A DNA stretch of 28,227 nt from Mnemiopsis leidyi (Eukaryota; Ctenophora; Tentaculata; Lobata; Bolinopsidae): assembly GCA_000226015.1 (NCBI GenBank), contig JH155358.1:165052-193278 (forward strand). Reading direction: 5' to 3'. The translations under genes and the position numbers were made by a program. Of this stretch, positions 9,569-20,757 are shown in pieces (position 1 is the first letter of the stretch; each line of letters begins with the position of its first letter). The notes beneath the pieces were generated by a model that saw only the letters and a list, made by a program, of their open reading frames with translations, did not search any database and was not told the origin of the DNA.

Positions 9569-11002
9569 ATGATTGAACCCCTGTTGGAATCCGAGATGGA
9601 CGAATATGGAACTACTTCGACAAAAGCAGACTCAAACGACGATGAAATCGAATTAACTCTGGATGAAGTGTATGAGCAGATTGGACGAGGTCCTGCCCAG
9701 TACATTTACTGGCTCATCGCGGGGATCTTATCGCTTTACGACTCGGCTGAGATTGCTCTTATTGGAATAGTGTTGCCATATTTAAATTGTCATTGGAGCT
9801 TATCGCCTTTATTCGAGAAAGCCCTAAGCACTTCGACTTTTATTTTCTATGCCATCTTTGCGATATCACTCGGGAAAATCACTGATAAATTCGGAAGAAA
9901 ACCAGTCCTATTGTGCTCCGTGTGCCTTCTTACGTTTGGGTCGATCACAAGTGCACTCGCTCCTAACAAATGGGTCTTCCTTATCGCCCGAAGTACTGTT
10001 GGAGCATGTGTGGGAATAAACATAAGCTGTCTAGTGTGTTATGCCACCGAGTTTTGTAGGAGCAAAGATCGCCTAATCGGTATGGCAATCTTCACCCTAG
10101 CCAGTGCCATCAGTGTCTTAACAGTCGACATGTTAGCGTGGTTGATCCTGCAACGGGGTGGTTGGCGCTGGCTAATGCTAGCTTTTGGCTTGCCTATGCT
10201 TCTTCCGCTGCTTTTAATCGTGCATATGCCCGGGTCTCCTCGGTACTTCCTTGTAAGCGGAAAACAGGATAAAGCAGCCGAAGCTGTTAGGTTTATAGCG
10301 AGACTGAACAACGTGCAACTGCATCCCAAATTTAAATTATCTAGATCCTGCAAGAATAACGCTGATCTTGGTTCGTATTCCGTTATTTTTGGTTCAGAAC
10401 ACAGGAGATCTTTGCTTACCTTGTCTTCACTTTATTCTTTAACTATCTTTAACGCTTTTGCATGTGTCCTCTATTTGCCATTGATATTTGTATACGGCTG
10501 TTCCTCAAGGTCTAGTAGCGCTACAGACAGAAATTGTGCTATAACAAACCAGCATTTACTTCAAATTACAATCTCTGCGATGCCTATTACCATTGGTAAT
10601 ATCATATCTATGATTTTGTGTTTCATTTTTAGGCGTCTTCCAACTTTGAGATTGACGACTTTTATAGCTACGTTTTCGGCAGTCGGATTTTTCTTTTGTC
10701 CAAAAGGCAACGACGCAATTCTTATTGTTTCGATTTTCAATTTTTTCCTTGGATTCATGTTGAATCTTTCATGGGTCACAGTCTCAGAATCCTTCCCAAC
10801 AAATATTCGATCGACTGCAATCGGATTCATTAATAGTTGCAGTAAGATTTGTGGAGTTTTAGGCTCGATAATGGTCAGCTTCTTCTACTTTCAGAACCCG
10901 TACATCGTTCCTGGATTCCTGGCTACTTCCTGTGCCATGACATTTGTCATTTCCTTGATATACAACAAGGAAACAAAAGATGTTGTTATCAAAGACACCT
11001 AA
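9569..11002 (+). CDS. SVOP-like major facilitator superfamily transporter
   Basis: 477-aa polytopic membrane protein, full length for the family, in a single coding exon. The acidic N-terminus (1-30) leads into L-D-E-V-Y-E-Q-I-G-R-G, as in SV2/SVOP/SLC22-type proteins. About 12 transmembrane segments are visible: roughly 44-66, 84-102, 112-131, 135-158, 170-193, 199-219, 281-312, 329-354, 361-378, 383-404, 414-438 and 446-466. MFS motif A is GKITDKFGRKP (102-112). After TM6 comes MPGSPRYFLVSGKQDKA, the PESPR-like signature of this group, and a central cytoplasmic loop at about 220-280. E407 to R415 (SESFPTNIR) matches the conserved E-x-x-P-T-x-x-R before TM11. Members carry organic ions or sit on vesicles; the substrate cannot be told here. 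ATG at 9569 has A at -3. It converges on the receptor cluster, 233 bp away. Confidence 0.92.
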   Translation: MIEPLLESEMDEYGTTSTKADSNDDEIELTLDEVYEQIGRGPAQYIYWLIAGILSLYDSAEIALIGIVLPYLNCHWSLSPLFEKALSTSTFIFYAIFAISLGKITDKFGRKPVLLCSVCLLTFGSITSALAPNKWVFLIARSTVGACVGINISCLVCYATEFCRSKDRLIGMAIFTLASAISVLTVDMLAWLILQRGGWRWLMLAFGLPMLLPLLLIVHMPGSPRYFLVSGKQDKAAEAVRFIARLNNVQLHPKFKLSRSCKNNADLGSYSVIFGSEHRRSLLTLSSLYSLTIFNAFACVLYLPLIFVYGCSSRSSSATDRNCAITNQHLLQITISAMPITIGNIISMILCFIFRRLPTLRLTTFIATFSAVGFFFCPKGNDAILIVSIFNFFLGFMLNLSWVTVSESFPTNIRSTAIGFINSCSKICGVLGSIMVSFFYFQNPYIVPGFLATSCAMTFVISLIYNKETKDVVIKDT

Positions 11003-11159
11003 TTAATAGTTATCAGTTTTTGGGATGGTTGTTACATTGGTATACTTATTTTTTGGGAGTTAAAAAGAACATCTTTAATCTATGCTTATAAATGCTGAAA
11101 CGTTTAATGTTCATGAATGAAAGACGAAGGAAAACTTTTTTTCAAATTCATTAATATAG

Positions 11160-11173
11160 ATTAAATTTTTAAT
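11160..11173. terminator. back-to-back poly(A) signals between convergent genes
   Basis: ATTAAA on the plus strand (11160-11165) lies 158 nt after the transporter stop. TTTAAT at 11168-11173 reads ATTAAA on the minus strand, 63 nt after the stop of receptor A. Both are the common variant hexamer, within one 14-bp A/T palindromic patch, so both converging genes may end here. Confidence 0.4.
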
Positions 11174-11235
11174 TTCTAATATCAAAACTAACTTTGTGAG
11201 TAAGCTTATTGTGATAAATTTCGACCACCTAACGT

Positions 11236-13657
11236 TCACTCGTTCAATTTGATCTCTGCATAGGAGTTTTTGGGTATTTCATCTCCTTCGTGTTCGTATG
11301 CTTCCATTTTTTCTGCTTTTTGTTCATCATAAGTTTTAAGATTAGTGTCCTCTTTCATTGATATGAATTGAGTTTCAGCCATTCTGGTATGGCCGTTAGG
11401 TATTTCATTTTGTGCAAGATTGTTTGTCGCTGGTGAAAAGGGCCTCTCGGTATTTTCCGAATTTAAAATTTCATTCAGGATACTGTTTTCGTGACAAAAT
11501 TTAGCGTAGCCTCTTCTGAGGAAGATCAATACCAGAAATCCAGTTATTATAATCAATCCGATTTTGAGCCAATTTATTTGCTTGCTAATTTCCCTATTTT
11601 TTATCTGAAGAGTTTTTATTTCTTTGGAATTATTGTCAATTCTGTAACAAAAGCCTTCTTGAGCCCGAAAACCGCGAGGGCACATATGACAACTTACTCC
11701 ATCACCAAATAAATCCTCTGGACAGGGGTGACAAGAGTGATTCTCCCAATACTGTCCTAAAGAACATTTGTAGCAGTGAGCTGAACCTGGTTTAGCAGAT
11801 TTGAAGTGTGGACACCGTTTACATATCCTTGAACCAAAACTACTGAAATGATTTTCCGGACAAATCTGGCATTCTGTTACATTTGAACCACTGGTCACCA
11901 TTTTGTAGCCGGCTAAACAAAAGCATTTTGAAGATCCTGACCACGATTTTGAATGTTGTGGACATTTGATGCATTCTGTGCTATTGGTGACATTCATGAA
12001 ATATCCAATCGCACACTTTTCACAGTTTTCTGAGTCAAAATCCCAGTAGTGCCCTAGTGGACAGGCGCAGTAACCATGGTAGCCCGTTGAATTTGTGTTT
12101 CCAGGACAAGCAGTACAATTTGTAGCTCCTGAGTAACTGTAAAAGTTATCTGGGCAGATCTTACATTCCTCTTCCTCCATGTAAAAACCTCCTGAACAGT
12201 CACAATGATCAGATCCAGGTTGACTGTGAGACCCAGGAACACAATCTAAACAGCTTACTGCACCCCAGGAACTGTAACTACCACCGGCACATTCTTGACA
12301 TTCACCCAATGTCAGGTTGAAGAACCGGCCAGGATGGCAGGAGCAAAAAGAAGAACCTGCGGTCGAGTTGCTGTCTGGTGGACACAGTAAACAAACCTTC
12401 CTGCCAGCTGTTGGGCTGTACTGTTGTTCTGGACAGGGCTGGCACACTTCCCTGTCGGACATGAAGAAACCAGGGTCACAATCACAATTAGCTGATCCTG
12501 GTGAGGATGTGGAGTTGGCTGGACAAGGGAGACATTGGGTGGATCCGGCAGAACTAAACGTGTTTTCTTGACACGGTAGACAATCTCCTTCAGACCAGTA
12601 TTGTCCCTCCCGGCATTCGCACATGCTTGATCTCGGATCTGAAGTAGATCCATCTGGACATTTCGTACAATTAGAAGATCCTAGAGAACTGTAAGTGTGA
12701 GCAGGACATACCCGGCAAATTCCATTGGACCAGTACTCACCACCCATACAGTCACACATGGCAGACCCGGCAAATGAAGTAGTGCCTGGCGGACATGATA
12801 TGCAATGGTTAGAACTCTCTGAGCTGAATGTGTTTTTCGGACAAACTGTACAGCTCCGGTCTGACCAGAACTTGCCTGCTCCGCAATCACAAACTGCTGA
12901 TCCAGGTTTGGAAACCGAATGTTCAGGACATGGAAGACATTGAACAGACCCTGCAGTGCTGTATGTGTTGGCCGGACAAGGTGGACAATTTCCGTTAGAC
13001 CAATATTGTCCTGCTCTGCAGTTACATATAGTCGAGTCTTCTGGAGAGGTTGCTCCTGTTGGACATGCGATACAGAGATTATCTGAGATGTAGGAGTTAG
13101 CCTTACAACCGGAACAGGAGATCTTAGCAAAGTAGAACCTCTTGGTGTTGCTGTTGGTGTAATGGCAACTGTAAAGTGTGCCGTAGTTACAGGATGTAGC
13201 ATTATCACAGCTCAGTTTATACAACTTCCGAGACGATCTGTACGTCTCGGCGAAGGTGTAGCCAGCCTCAACGTTGCCTGTCCATTCCAAGGTTTTGAAA
13301 TTCATACTCTCGCAGATGAACTGAGCGGACGTTTCGTCTGGATAATAGTAGATGTCTTGGTATCTTCGACAGATGGGGGTGTTCTGCTGTCCCTCTTCGC
13401 TTGCCATCAGCACTCCCGTGTTTGATTGTGTGGTCTTGGAGCTCCAGATTGAGAACTGAAGATGGTTCGGCACCTCCGCTGTTATCACCAGTGCGTCTGA
13501 AATTAGAAGGGAGAATATTTTGATTGTGGAGTTTTCAACTCAATATTATGGTGCAGATTCATATAAGTTTTGGAGTTTATAGAACAATGATTTAAAAATG
13601 AACGCACTCACCTGAAAATTTTAAGAAAACGTTGATGGCGTAGATTATCCAACACAT
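11236..13657 (-). CDS. receptor A: SRCR-like + Cys-repeat (GCC2/GCC3) single-pass membrane protein
   Basis: Two coding exons: 13657-13612 (46 nt) and 13496-11236. The intron of 115 bp has GTGAGT donor and CTAATTTCAG acceptor, phase 1. The joined protein is 768 aa. Exon 1 encodes MCWIIYAINVFLKFS, a signal-peptide-like start. Residues about 29-143 resemble a divergent SRCR domain (TPIC, AQFICESMNF, GNVEAGYTFAE, then paired Cys). Residues about 146-630 hold a half repeat, nine full units of about 45-48 aa and one short unit with pattern C-x-A-G-x-Y-W...C-P-x-x-T-Y-S...C-x-x-C-P...C-x-C, like ephrin-receptor-like/GCC2-GCC3 repeats. A transmembrane helix (658-675, LIIITGFLVLIFL) and a 93-aa tail with Y761 (NSYAEI) follow. 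Many N-x-S/T sites suggest glycosylation. The ligand is unknown. Most divergent of the three tandem paralogues. Confidence 0.9.
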
Positions 13658-14943
13658 GTTTCATCAGAAATGGCACTGTCACATTTCTGGTTACGGTTCC
13701 TCAGTTCGTCTCAATTTTACAAATTGCAAACTAAAATCAGCAAAAAAAATCGTCGAAACAGGATCGTTCCTCAATCCTCAAGAAAGAAATAATATTTACG
13801 GATGTGAGGGTTGGCCATCTAAGCTCTTTGAGAGTTGCTGATCGCGAATACCCTGCAGTAACTTAATTATATAGGATATTGATGTAAATGATAACATACA
13901 AGATGACATATAAAAGTGAGGAATTAGGAATCTAAAATTGGCCTGAATTACACAATTTGTCTAATCATTTTAGTGCAGTAGTTGTGATATAATTGCGTTC
14001 ATGGCGTATTCATGAATTTTTAGTCTGTTGTAGGGACAGCGGAAATGTCAAAAGTTGATTTACTGTAGCGTTTCGTGACTTCCGAATAAAGGTCTGTAAA
14101 TTTTGTACTCCAGACAAATCACTTATTGTCCAAATTTTGGCGCATTGTTTCTACTTCCAGCAACGTCTTGGCAAGTTGTTATAGATGTTCCGTGTGTTGC
14201 TTACGAAACTGTATCGTAACAGCCGGAAAAGAAAGAGGATTTCTAAATATCACTCTGAGTTGGCCATATGATACGATCCTATCGCTAGATTATGGAAAAA
14301 TGAATACCCATTACTTCGATTCAAAACATAAAGTATATTAGTGGTGTAGTAAACAATCAACACATGCCAAATTTGACTTAAACTAACGCGATAAAGAACA
14401 CAAAAAATAGTTCCCTAAATTTTAAAGGTAGAACTATGTTTTAATCGGCTACTGGTACGGTGTTAAACACTAATAATGTGACAAGCGAAAGCTAAAAACT
14501 TAACAAATAACTACAAACACACGCTGTTAACATAAAGCACATTGTGTGACATCTATATGAATATCTTCAGAAAGGTAAGGATGCCTAAAACTATTTTTGT
14601 GATAGCAGTGCCGACAGACACAAGAATTAACACTTTGAAAAATTCATGTTACTTAAACTGTAAATTATCGAAAACTGTAAATTAAAGGTTACCCCACGAA
14701 TAAACTGATTCTTGTTGTATTTTAGCTGCGTGACAGTGGAACGTTATCAGCTCAAGACGATTGATCAACAGAATATAATTGTTTTATGTTGCTAGCACAA
14801 GCTGGAGGTGAAGAAATCTAAATGATAAAATATCATTCGGTATTATTCATTCAATATTCAAGTCTTTGTTTGCACTATATAGAAAGAAGCTAAACAATTG
14901 CATCATATCGCAAATTTCACACGATTGTTCCTACACCTACAGC
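13658..14943. other. intergenic region upstream of receptor A
   Basis: No gene recognised. It should contain the receptor A promoter and 5' UTR at its left end and the receptor B 3' UTR at its right end. Short open frames here lack protein features. Confidence 0.55.
13867..13873 (-). promoter_or_regulatory. possible TATA box of receptor A
   Basis: On the minus strand this reads TATATAA, about 210 nt upstream of the receptor A ATG. In A+T-rich DNA such a match can occur by chance. Confidence 0.25.
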
Positions 14944-17900
14944 TCAGCAACTCATCGCTTCGTAAGCATTTTCATCCTCAAGTGACTTCCCTGGCAGTTC
15001 ATCTTTATCTGCGTTCACAGCGTCCATGTCAAGCTCTTCTTCTTCCATGATCTGGTTTTCTGACATAACAACTGGGGGATTCGGTGGCTGACTGCGGGGT
15101 ACCCTCGCTCCGTTTCTATTCTCTGTCTGTTCCATGTCTTGCAACATTACATTCTCCCTGTCTTGTCCATCAGAACTTCTCTTAGATCTAGTGAGTATAA
15201 AGTTAACCAATTTGCTGAGTGTAAATCCGCACATTACCAACACGGCAATGGATAAGAGGGCGAAGACCAATATAAACTGTATTTTGTATTCTCTGTCATC
15301 TCCTTCAAGTTCTTCCAGCCTTGCAACTTCTAAGGATTGGTCTCTTATCTTGTAGCAGAACCCCTTTTCAACCTGAAAACCTTGTGGACACTCATTGCAA
15401 TGAACCCCATCTCCAAATAAATGATCTGGACACTGAATACAGGAGTGGTTCTCCCAATATTGCCCTAAGGTGCATCTGTAACAATATTCAGAGCCTGCTT
15501 TCGCAACCCTAAAATGAGGGCATTGAGTGCAATTAAGCGACCCCATCTTGCTATAATGATTTTCAGGACAAATTTGACATTCCGTTTTGTTTTCTGAAAC
15601 TTGTACCATCTTGTATCCAGCGTCACAGTCGCAGATTTGAGCTCCAGTTCCTGATATCGATCTCTCTGGACACCTAATGCATTTAGTGTTGTTGCTTGAT
15701 AGAAGGAAATGGTTTTCAGGGCATGGCATGCAGTTGTTTGCTGTGAAGCTCCAGAAGAAGCCTATTGCGCAAGAACAGAATGCTTGATATATCGCTGACG
15801 TGCTGTTAGCAGGACAAGCAGTACAATTTTGAGCTCCTGAGTAACTGTAAAAGTTATCTGGACAGATCTTACATTCCCCTTCCTCCATGATAAGACCTCC
15901 TGAACAGTCACAATGATCAGATCCAGGTTGACTGTGAGACCCAGGAACACAATCTAAACAGCTCACTGAACCCCTGGAACTGTATGTCTCTGCTGCACAA
16001 CTTTCACAGGTTCCGTTCTCAGATACGAAGTATTGGCCTGAAGGACAGTTACAGAATGATGAGCCTTCAGTTGAAATGCTTTCGGAAGGGCATTGCTGAC
16101 ATGACGTACTACCTTTCCTACTGTAATGATCTTCTGGACACACTTTGCAAACATCAAACTCCATGAATAGACCTGCCTCGCAGTCACAGACTGCTGATTC
16201 CTCAATGGACGTCGAGTTTGCTGGACATGATGTACATGATGAAGATCCAGCCGAACTGAATGTGTTCTTAGGGCAGATAAGACAAGTTCCTGACGACCAG
16301 TATTGACCAGCTGGACAGTCACAGCTTGAAGATCCAGGGTAAGATGAAGATTTATTCGGACATGAGGTACATCTTATAGATCCCTTCAGGCTGTATGTGT
16401 CAGATCGACACACGTGACAATTTCCTTGAGCCCAGTACTGTCCAGCATTGCAGATACAAATACTGGAACCAGCTGGTGAAGCTGATTCGGTTGGACAAGG
16501 AGGACAGTATGTAGAAACCGCAGTGCTATACGTGTCCTGAGGGCAGGTTACGCAGTACCTGCCTTGCCAGTACTTTCCCGCCTGACATGCACAGATTTCT
16601 GATCCAGAATGTGACGTTGACTCTTCTGGACATTGGGTGCACCAAGAAGATCCTTCGCTACTGAAAGTGTTAGCTGGACAAGGGGGACAATTCCCGTTTG
16701 ACCAGAACTTCCCAGCGGGACAGACACAAACTTGGGAGCCAGGGTCGGAATGTGATTCAATTGGACAGGAAACACATTCGGTAGATCCTGCTGTACTGTA
16801 AGTGTTTCCAGGACAGACCGTGCAGTTTTCCCCATTCCAGTACCTGCCAGCGGGACATTCGCACCTTCCTGATCCTAACGTGGATGTTGATTCCTCGGGG
16901 CATTGTGTGCACTGGTTCGATCCTTTACTGCTGTACGTGTTCGGTGGACAGTTTGCACAGTCTTCATTCGACCAAAACTTTCCCGCTGGGCAAGCACAAA
17001 TTTGGGAGCCAGGGTTGGATGTTGCTCCCGCTGGACATTGACTACACTCAGTGGAACCTTCTATGCTGTAAGTGTTTTCTTGACAGAGCATACAATCCCC
17101 GTCCGACCAATAATATCCTGCCCAACATGGACAGAACTCAGATCCGGGATTAGACGGTAGTTCATAGGGGCATAGGGTGCACTGGTTTGATCCTGCTGTG
17201 CTGTAAGTATAAGCAGGACAAATTGGACATAGTCCGTCTTCCCAATACTTGCCTGCCGGACATTCACACATTTCCGATCCGGAATCGGAATTTGATCCGT
17301 CGGGGCATTGGATACACTGAACGGATCCTGCAGTGCTGTATGTGTTGGCCGGACAAGGTGGACAATTTCCGTTAGACCAATATTGTCCTGCTCTGCAGTT
17401 ACATATAGTCGAGTCTTCTGGAGAGGTTGCTCCTGTTGGACAAGCGATACAGAGATTATTTGAGATGTAGGAGTTGGCCTTGCAGCCTGAGCATGAGATT
17501 TGGACGTAGTAGTATCTGTAATAATAACTATATTGGTTATAATTGTAGTATCTGTATGACTGGCAGCTTGAGGAAGTTGAGTAAGTACATTGGGTGGAAC
17601 TATCGCACTGCAGATAATAAGGCTTGATCGTGGATCTGTAATCTTCTGCAAAGATGTAGCCACTTCCAACATTACCTATAGAAACTAATGTCCGGTAGTT
17701 CATACTTTCACATATGTACCGGGCGGAGGTTGTTGTTGGATAGTAGTAATATGAGGAATATCTCATACAAACTGGTGTTGTATCCGCTTCATTTATACTC
17801 GCCATCAAAACGCCCGTTTTTGATCGTTGAGTTCTGGAACTCCAGATAGAGAATTCTATATCATCTTGGACTACGGCACCTGAAGATCCTGTAAAATGTC

Positions 17901-18125
17901 TTTTTTTAGTTTTCTCTGACGAGTCAAAATTTTAGAGCAGCATTCTTATCTGCAATTAGATACATGTTAATTGCAAACTTTTGTTTATTCACGTTCATAT
18001 AAACATAAATAATATAAATATAAATAACAACTACTTACTACAGTAATTTTAAGCTTAAACTGATAATGATAAAACTCACCAATGATAACGTATGACGCAA
18101 TTGCAATTAAAATCACAAAGATCAT
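14944..18125 (-). CDS. receptor B: SRCR-like + 15 Cys-repeat single-pass membrane protein
   Basis: Two coding exons: 18125-18080 (46 nt, MIFVILIAIASYVII then a split Gly codon) and 17888-14944. The 191-bp intron has GTGAGT donor and ATTTTACAG acceptor, phase 1. The joined protein is 996 aa, the longest of the cluster. Order: signal peptide; SRCR-like domain with TPVC, ARYICESMNYRT, GNVGSGYIFAEDYRST and a Tyr-rich loop (YRYYNYNQYSYYYRYYY); a half repeat; 14 full Cys repeats of about 45 aa plus one short repeat; an acidic juxtamembrane segment (RLEELEGDD); a transmembrane helix at about 885-907; and an 82-aa tail with PPNPP, an acidic run and Y991 in ENAYEAM near the C-terminus. Its last eight repeats are nearly identical to those of receptor C. 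The extra length comes from about five additional repeats in the N-terminal half of the array. Likely a cell-surface receptor or adhesion protein; function and ligand unknown. Confidence 0.92.
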
Positions 18126-18744
18126 GACAGTATCCAAAACCTAGATTTAGACGTAAAAGAAAAAGCTTGTTGAAATTGTAAGAACTACTTCAGTGTTAAA
18201 TTCTGTCACGTTGCCCTTTTGTCACGAGATTAAAATATATATATCTTGCACAGTTTTCAATTGACAGGTTTCAGTGGCGGTAACTAATGATCTGGCATTT
18301 AAATGTTGTTTTCTTGGTATCTTTTTGGAGCCAGTTCTTAGCGTAATCATATACTTGACCAATGCTTGGTCGCCGGTCGGGGCAGTGAAACGACACTCGA
18401 CAGGTCACCTGATTTTGTCTTCTTATTTATTTCGCAGTATTGAATCTAACACTGGAACAACGAATAGCACGGCTAATGATAATATCTTGACAAAACAATA
18501 AACTTTCGTGTACAACATTTGACTGAAATTTCTTAAAAACGATGAACACACAGAAGAAAGTTATATGGAAAAACGGAATGAGGGAGATCCAACACGTAAA
18601 TCTCCAGTATCTTCTTATCTTCTTTCAAAAGTATCGTAACTCGAATCATTCCCATTTCGTCTCTCAAGTTTTATGTCACATATAAGAATTGATGGTCATG
18701 GTATGCTGTTAGAACATACCTTAATTTTCGTCTCAACAAACAAC
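18126..18744. other. intergenic region between receptors B and C
   Basis: 619 bp that must hold the receptor B promoter (left) and the receptor C 3' end (right). Apart from a TATA-like site next to gene B nothing specific is seen. TTTATT near 18424 would be an AATAAA signal for gene C on the minus strand. Confidence 0.5.
18236..18244 (-). promoter_or_regulatory. possible TATA box of receptor B
   Basis: TATATATAT on the minus strand, about 110 nt upstream of the receptor B ATG. Its position is reasonable for a TATA box with a short 5' UTR, but it is also a small AT microsatellite. Confidence 0.3.
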
Positions 18745-20754
18745 TTAGAAAGCCACCTCCTCGTAAGTGTTCTCATCTTTACACTCTCCCTCTCCTCCAC
18801 ACCCAACCTCCTGCTCTAGATCATGACATTCATCTTCCCTTAATGGGAGGTTAAGCTGTTGAGGATTGCTTGGGCTAACCCCTTCATCAATCTGTTCCAC
18901 GTTTCTCATCCTCATTCTTGCAGTATTTTCTGGTTTGCTCGTACTTCTATTGGAGAAGAAGTTTCGGATTTTTACACCAAAGCCCAGTTTTAGGATGCAC
19001 ACCAACAGTACGGCTGCAGATAAGAAGACAAAATTCACTGTGAACATTATTTTATCTTTCTTCTCCTCTTCTTGAAGTTCTTCCAGCCTTGAGAGTTCGT
19101 CTGATTGGTCCCTTAGTTTGAAGCAGAACCCCTTTTCAGCCTGAAACCCTTTTGGACACTGGTTGCAATGGACTCCATCCCCATAAAGATGATCCGGACA
19201 CTGAATACAGGAATGATTCTCCCAGTATTGCCCTAAAGTGCATCTGTAACAATATTCAGAGCCTGGGCTTGCAGTTTTAAATTGAGGGCATTGAGTGCAA
19301 TTTAGCGACCCCATCTTGCTATAATAGTTTTCAGGACAAATTTGACATTTTGTTTCGTTATCCTTAGCTTTTATCATCCTGTATCCTGGGTCACAGTCGC
19401 ACATCTCAGCGCCAGTCCCTGATATCGATCTATCTGGACACCTAACGCACTCAGTGCTATTAGTGGTGATCATGAAAGTATTTTTAGGGCATGGCATGCA
19501 GTTGTTTGCTGTGAAGCTCCAGAAGAATCCTGGTCCGCAAGAACAGAATGCTTGATATATCGCTGATGTGCTGTTAGCAGGACAAGCAGTACAATTTGTA
19601 GCTCCTGAGTAGCTGTAAAAGTTATCTGGACAGATCTTACATTCCCCTTCCTCCATGATAAGACCTCCTGAACAGTCACAATGATCAGATCCAGGTTGAC
19701 TGTGAGACCCAGGAACACAATCTAAACAGCTCACTGAACCCCTGGAACTGTATGTCTCTGCCGCACAATCTTCACAGGTTCCGTTCTCGGATAGAAAATA
19801 TTGGCCTGAAGGACAGTTACAGAATGATGAGCCTTCAGTTGAAGTGCTTTCGGAAGGGCATTGCTGGCATGACGTGCTACCTTTCCTGCTGTAATGATCT
19901 TCTGGACACACTTTGCAAATATCAGACTCCATGAATAGACCTGCCTTGCAGTCACAGACTGCTGATTCCTCAATGGACGTCGAGTTTGCTGGACATGATG
20001 TACATGATGAAGATCCAGCCGAACTGAATGTGTTTTCAGGACAGATCAGACAAGTTCCTGACGACCAGTATTGACCAGCTGGACAGTCACAGCTTGAAGA
20101 TCCAGGGTAAGATGAAGATTCATTCGGACATGAGTTGCATCTTATAGATCCCTTCAGGCTGTATGTGTCAGATGGACACACAAAGCAATTTCCTTGAGCC
20201 CAGTACTGTCCAGCATTGCAGATACAAATATTGGAACCGGCTGGCGAATATGTTCCACCTGGACAGGATGTACAACTTGTAGAGAAGGCGGTGCTGTACC
20301 AGTTTGCCGGACAAGTTGGACATTGACCACTTTGCCAGAACATGCCTGCTGGACATGCACACATGGCAGAGCCAGAATGGGAGGTCGATCCCGCCGGACA
20401 ATTTGTGCACTGACTCGACCCTACAGTGCTATAAGTGTTGGCCGGACAAGGTGGACAATTTCCGTTGTACCAATATTGTCCTGCTCTGCAGTTACATATA
20501 GTCGAGTCTTCTGGAGAGGTTGCTCCTGTTGGACAAGCAATACAGAGATTATCTGAGATGTAGGAGTTTGCCTTGCAACCTGAGCATGAGAGTAAGACGT
20601 AGTAGTATCTGTAATAATAACTATATTGGTTATTATTGTAATTGTAGTATCTGTATGACTGGCAGCTTGAGGACCTTGAGTAAGTACATTGAGTGGAATT
20701 TGTGCACTGCAGATAATAAGGCTTGATCGTGGATCTGTAATCTTCTGCAAAGTT

Positions 20755-20757
20755 TTA
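20755..20757 (-). other. premature TAA stop in receptor C
   Basis: TTA on the plus strand reads TAA in the receptor C frame, at codon 94. The same position is Tyr (TAC) in receptors A and B. Two nearby substitutions separate C from B at this spot (TAC ATC against TAA AAC). Confidence 0.9.

Noticed and set aside
17061..17672. 203-codon minus-strand frame in receptor B
   Set aside because: Alternate frame of receptor B exon 2, open because the Cys-repeat coding sequence lacks stops; no initiation or splice support.
12054..19718. Recurring 62-82 codon frame (MFLGLTVNLDLIIVTVQEV...) inside all three receptors
   Set aside because: Out-of-frame shadow of the same receptor repeat; its conservation reflects nucleotide identity of the paralogues, not a separate gene.
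20364..20410. Receptor C as a normal 539-aa protein starting at the internal ATG
   Set aside because: The frame continues upstream with clear homology to B (SRCR-like domain, signal exon) up to the TAA at 20757-20755; the internal Met is simply the first ATG after that stop.
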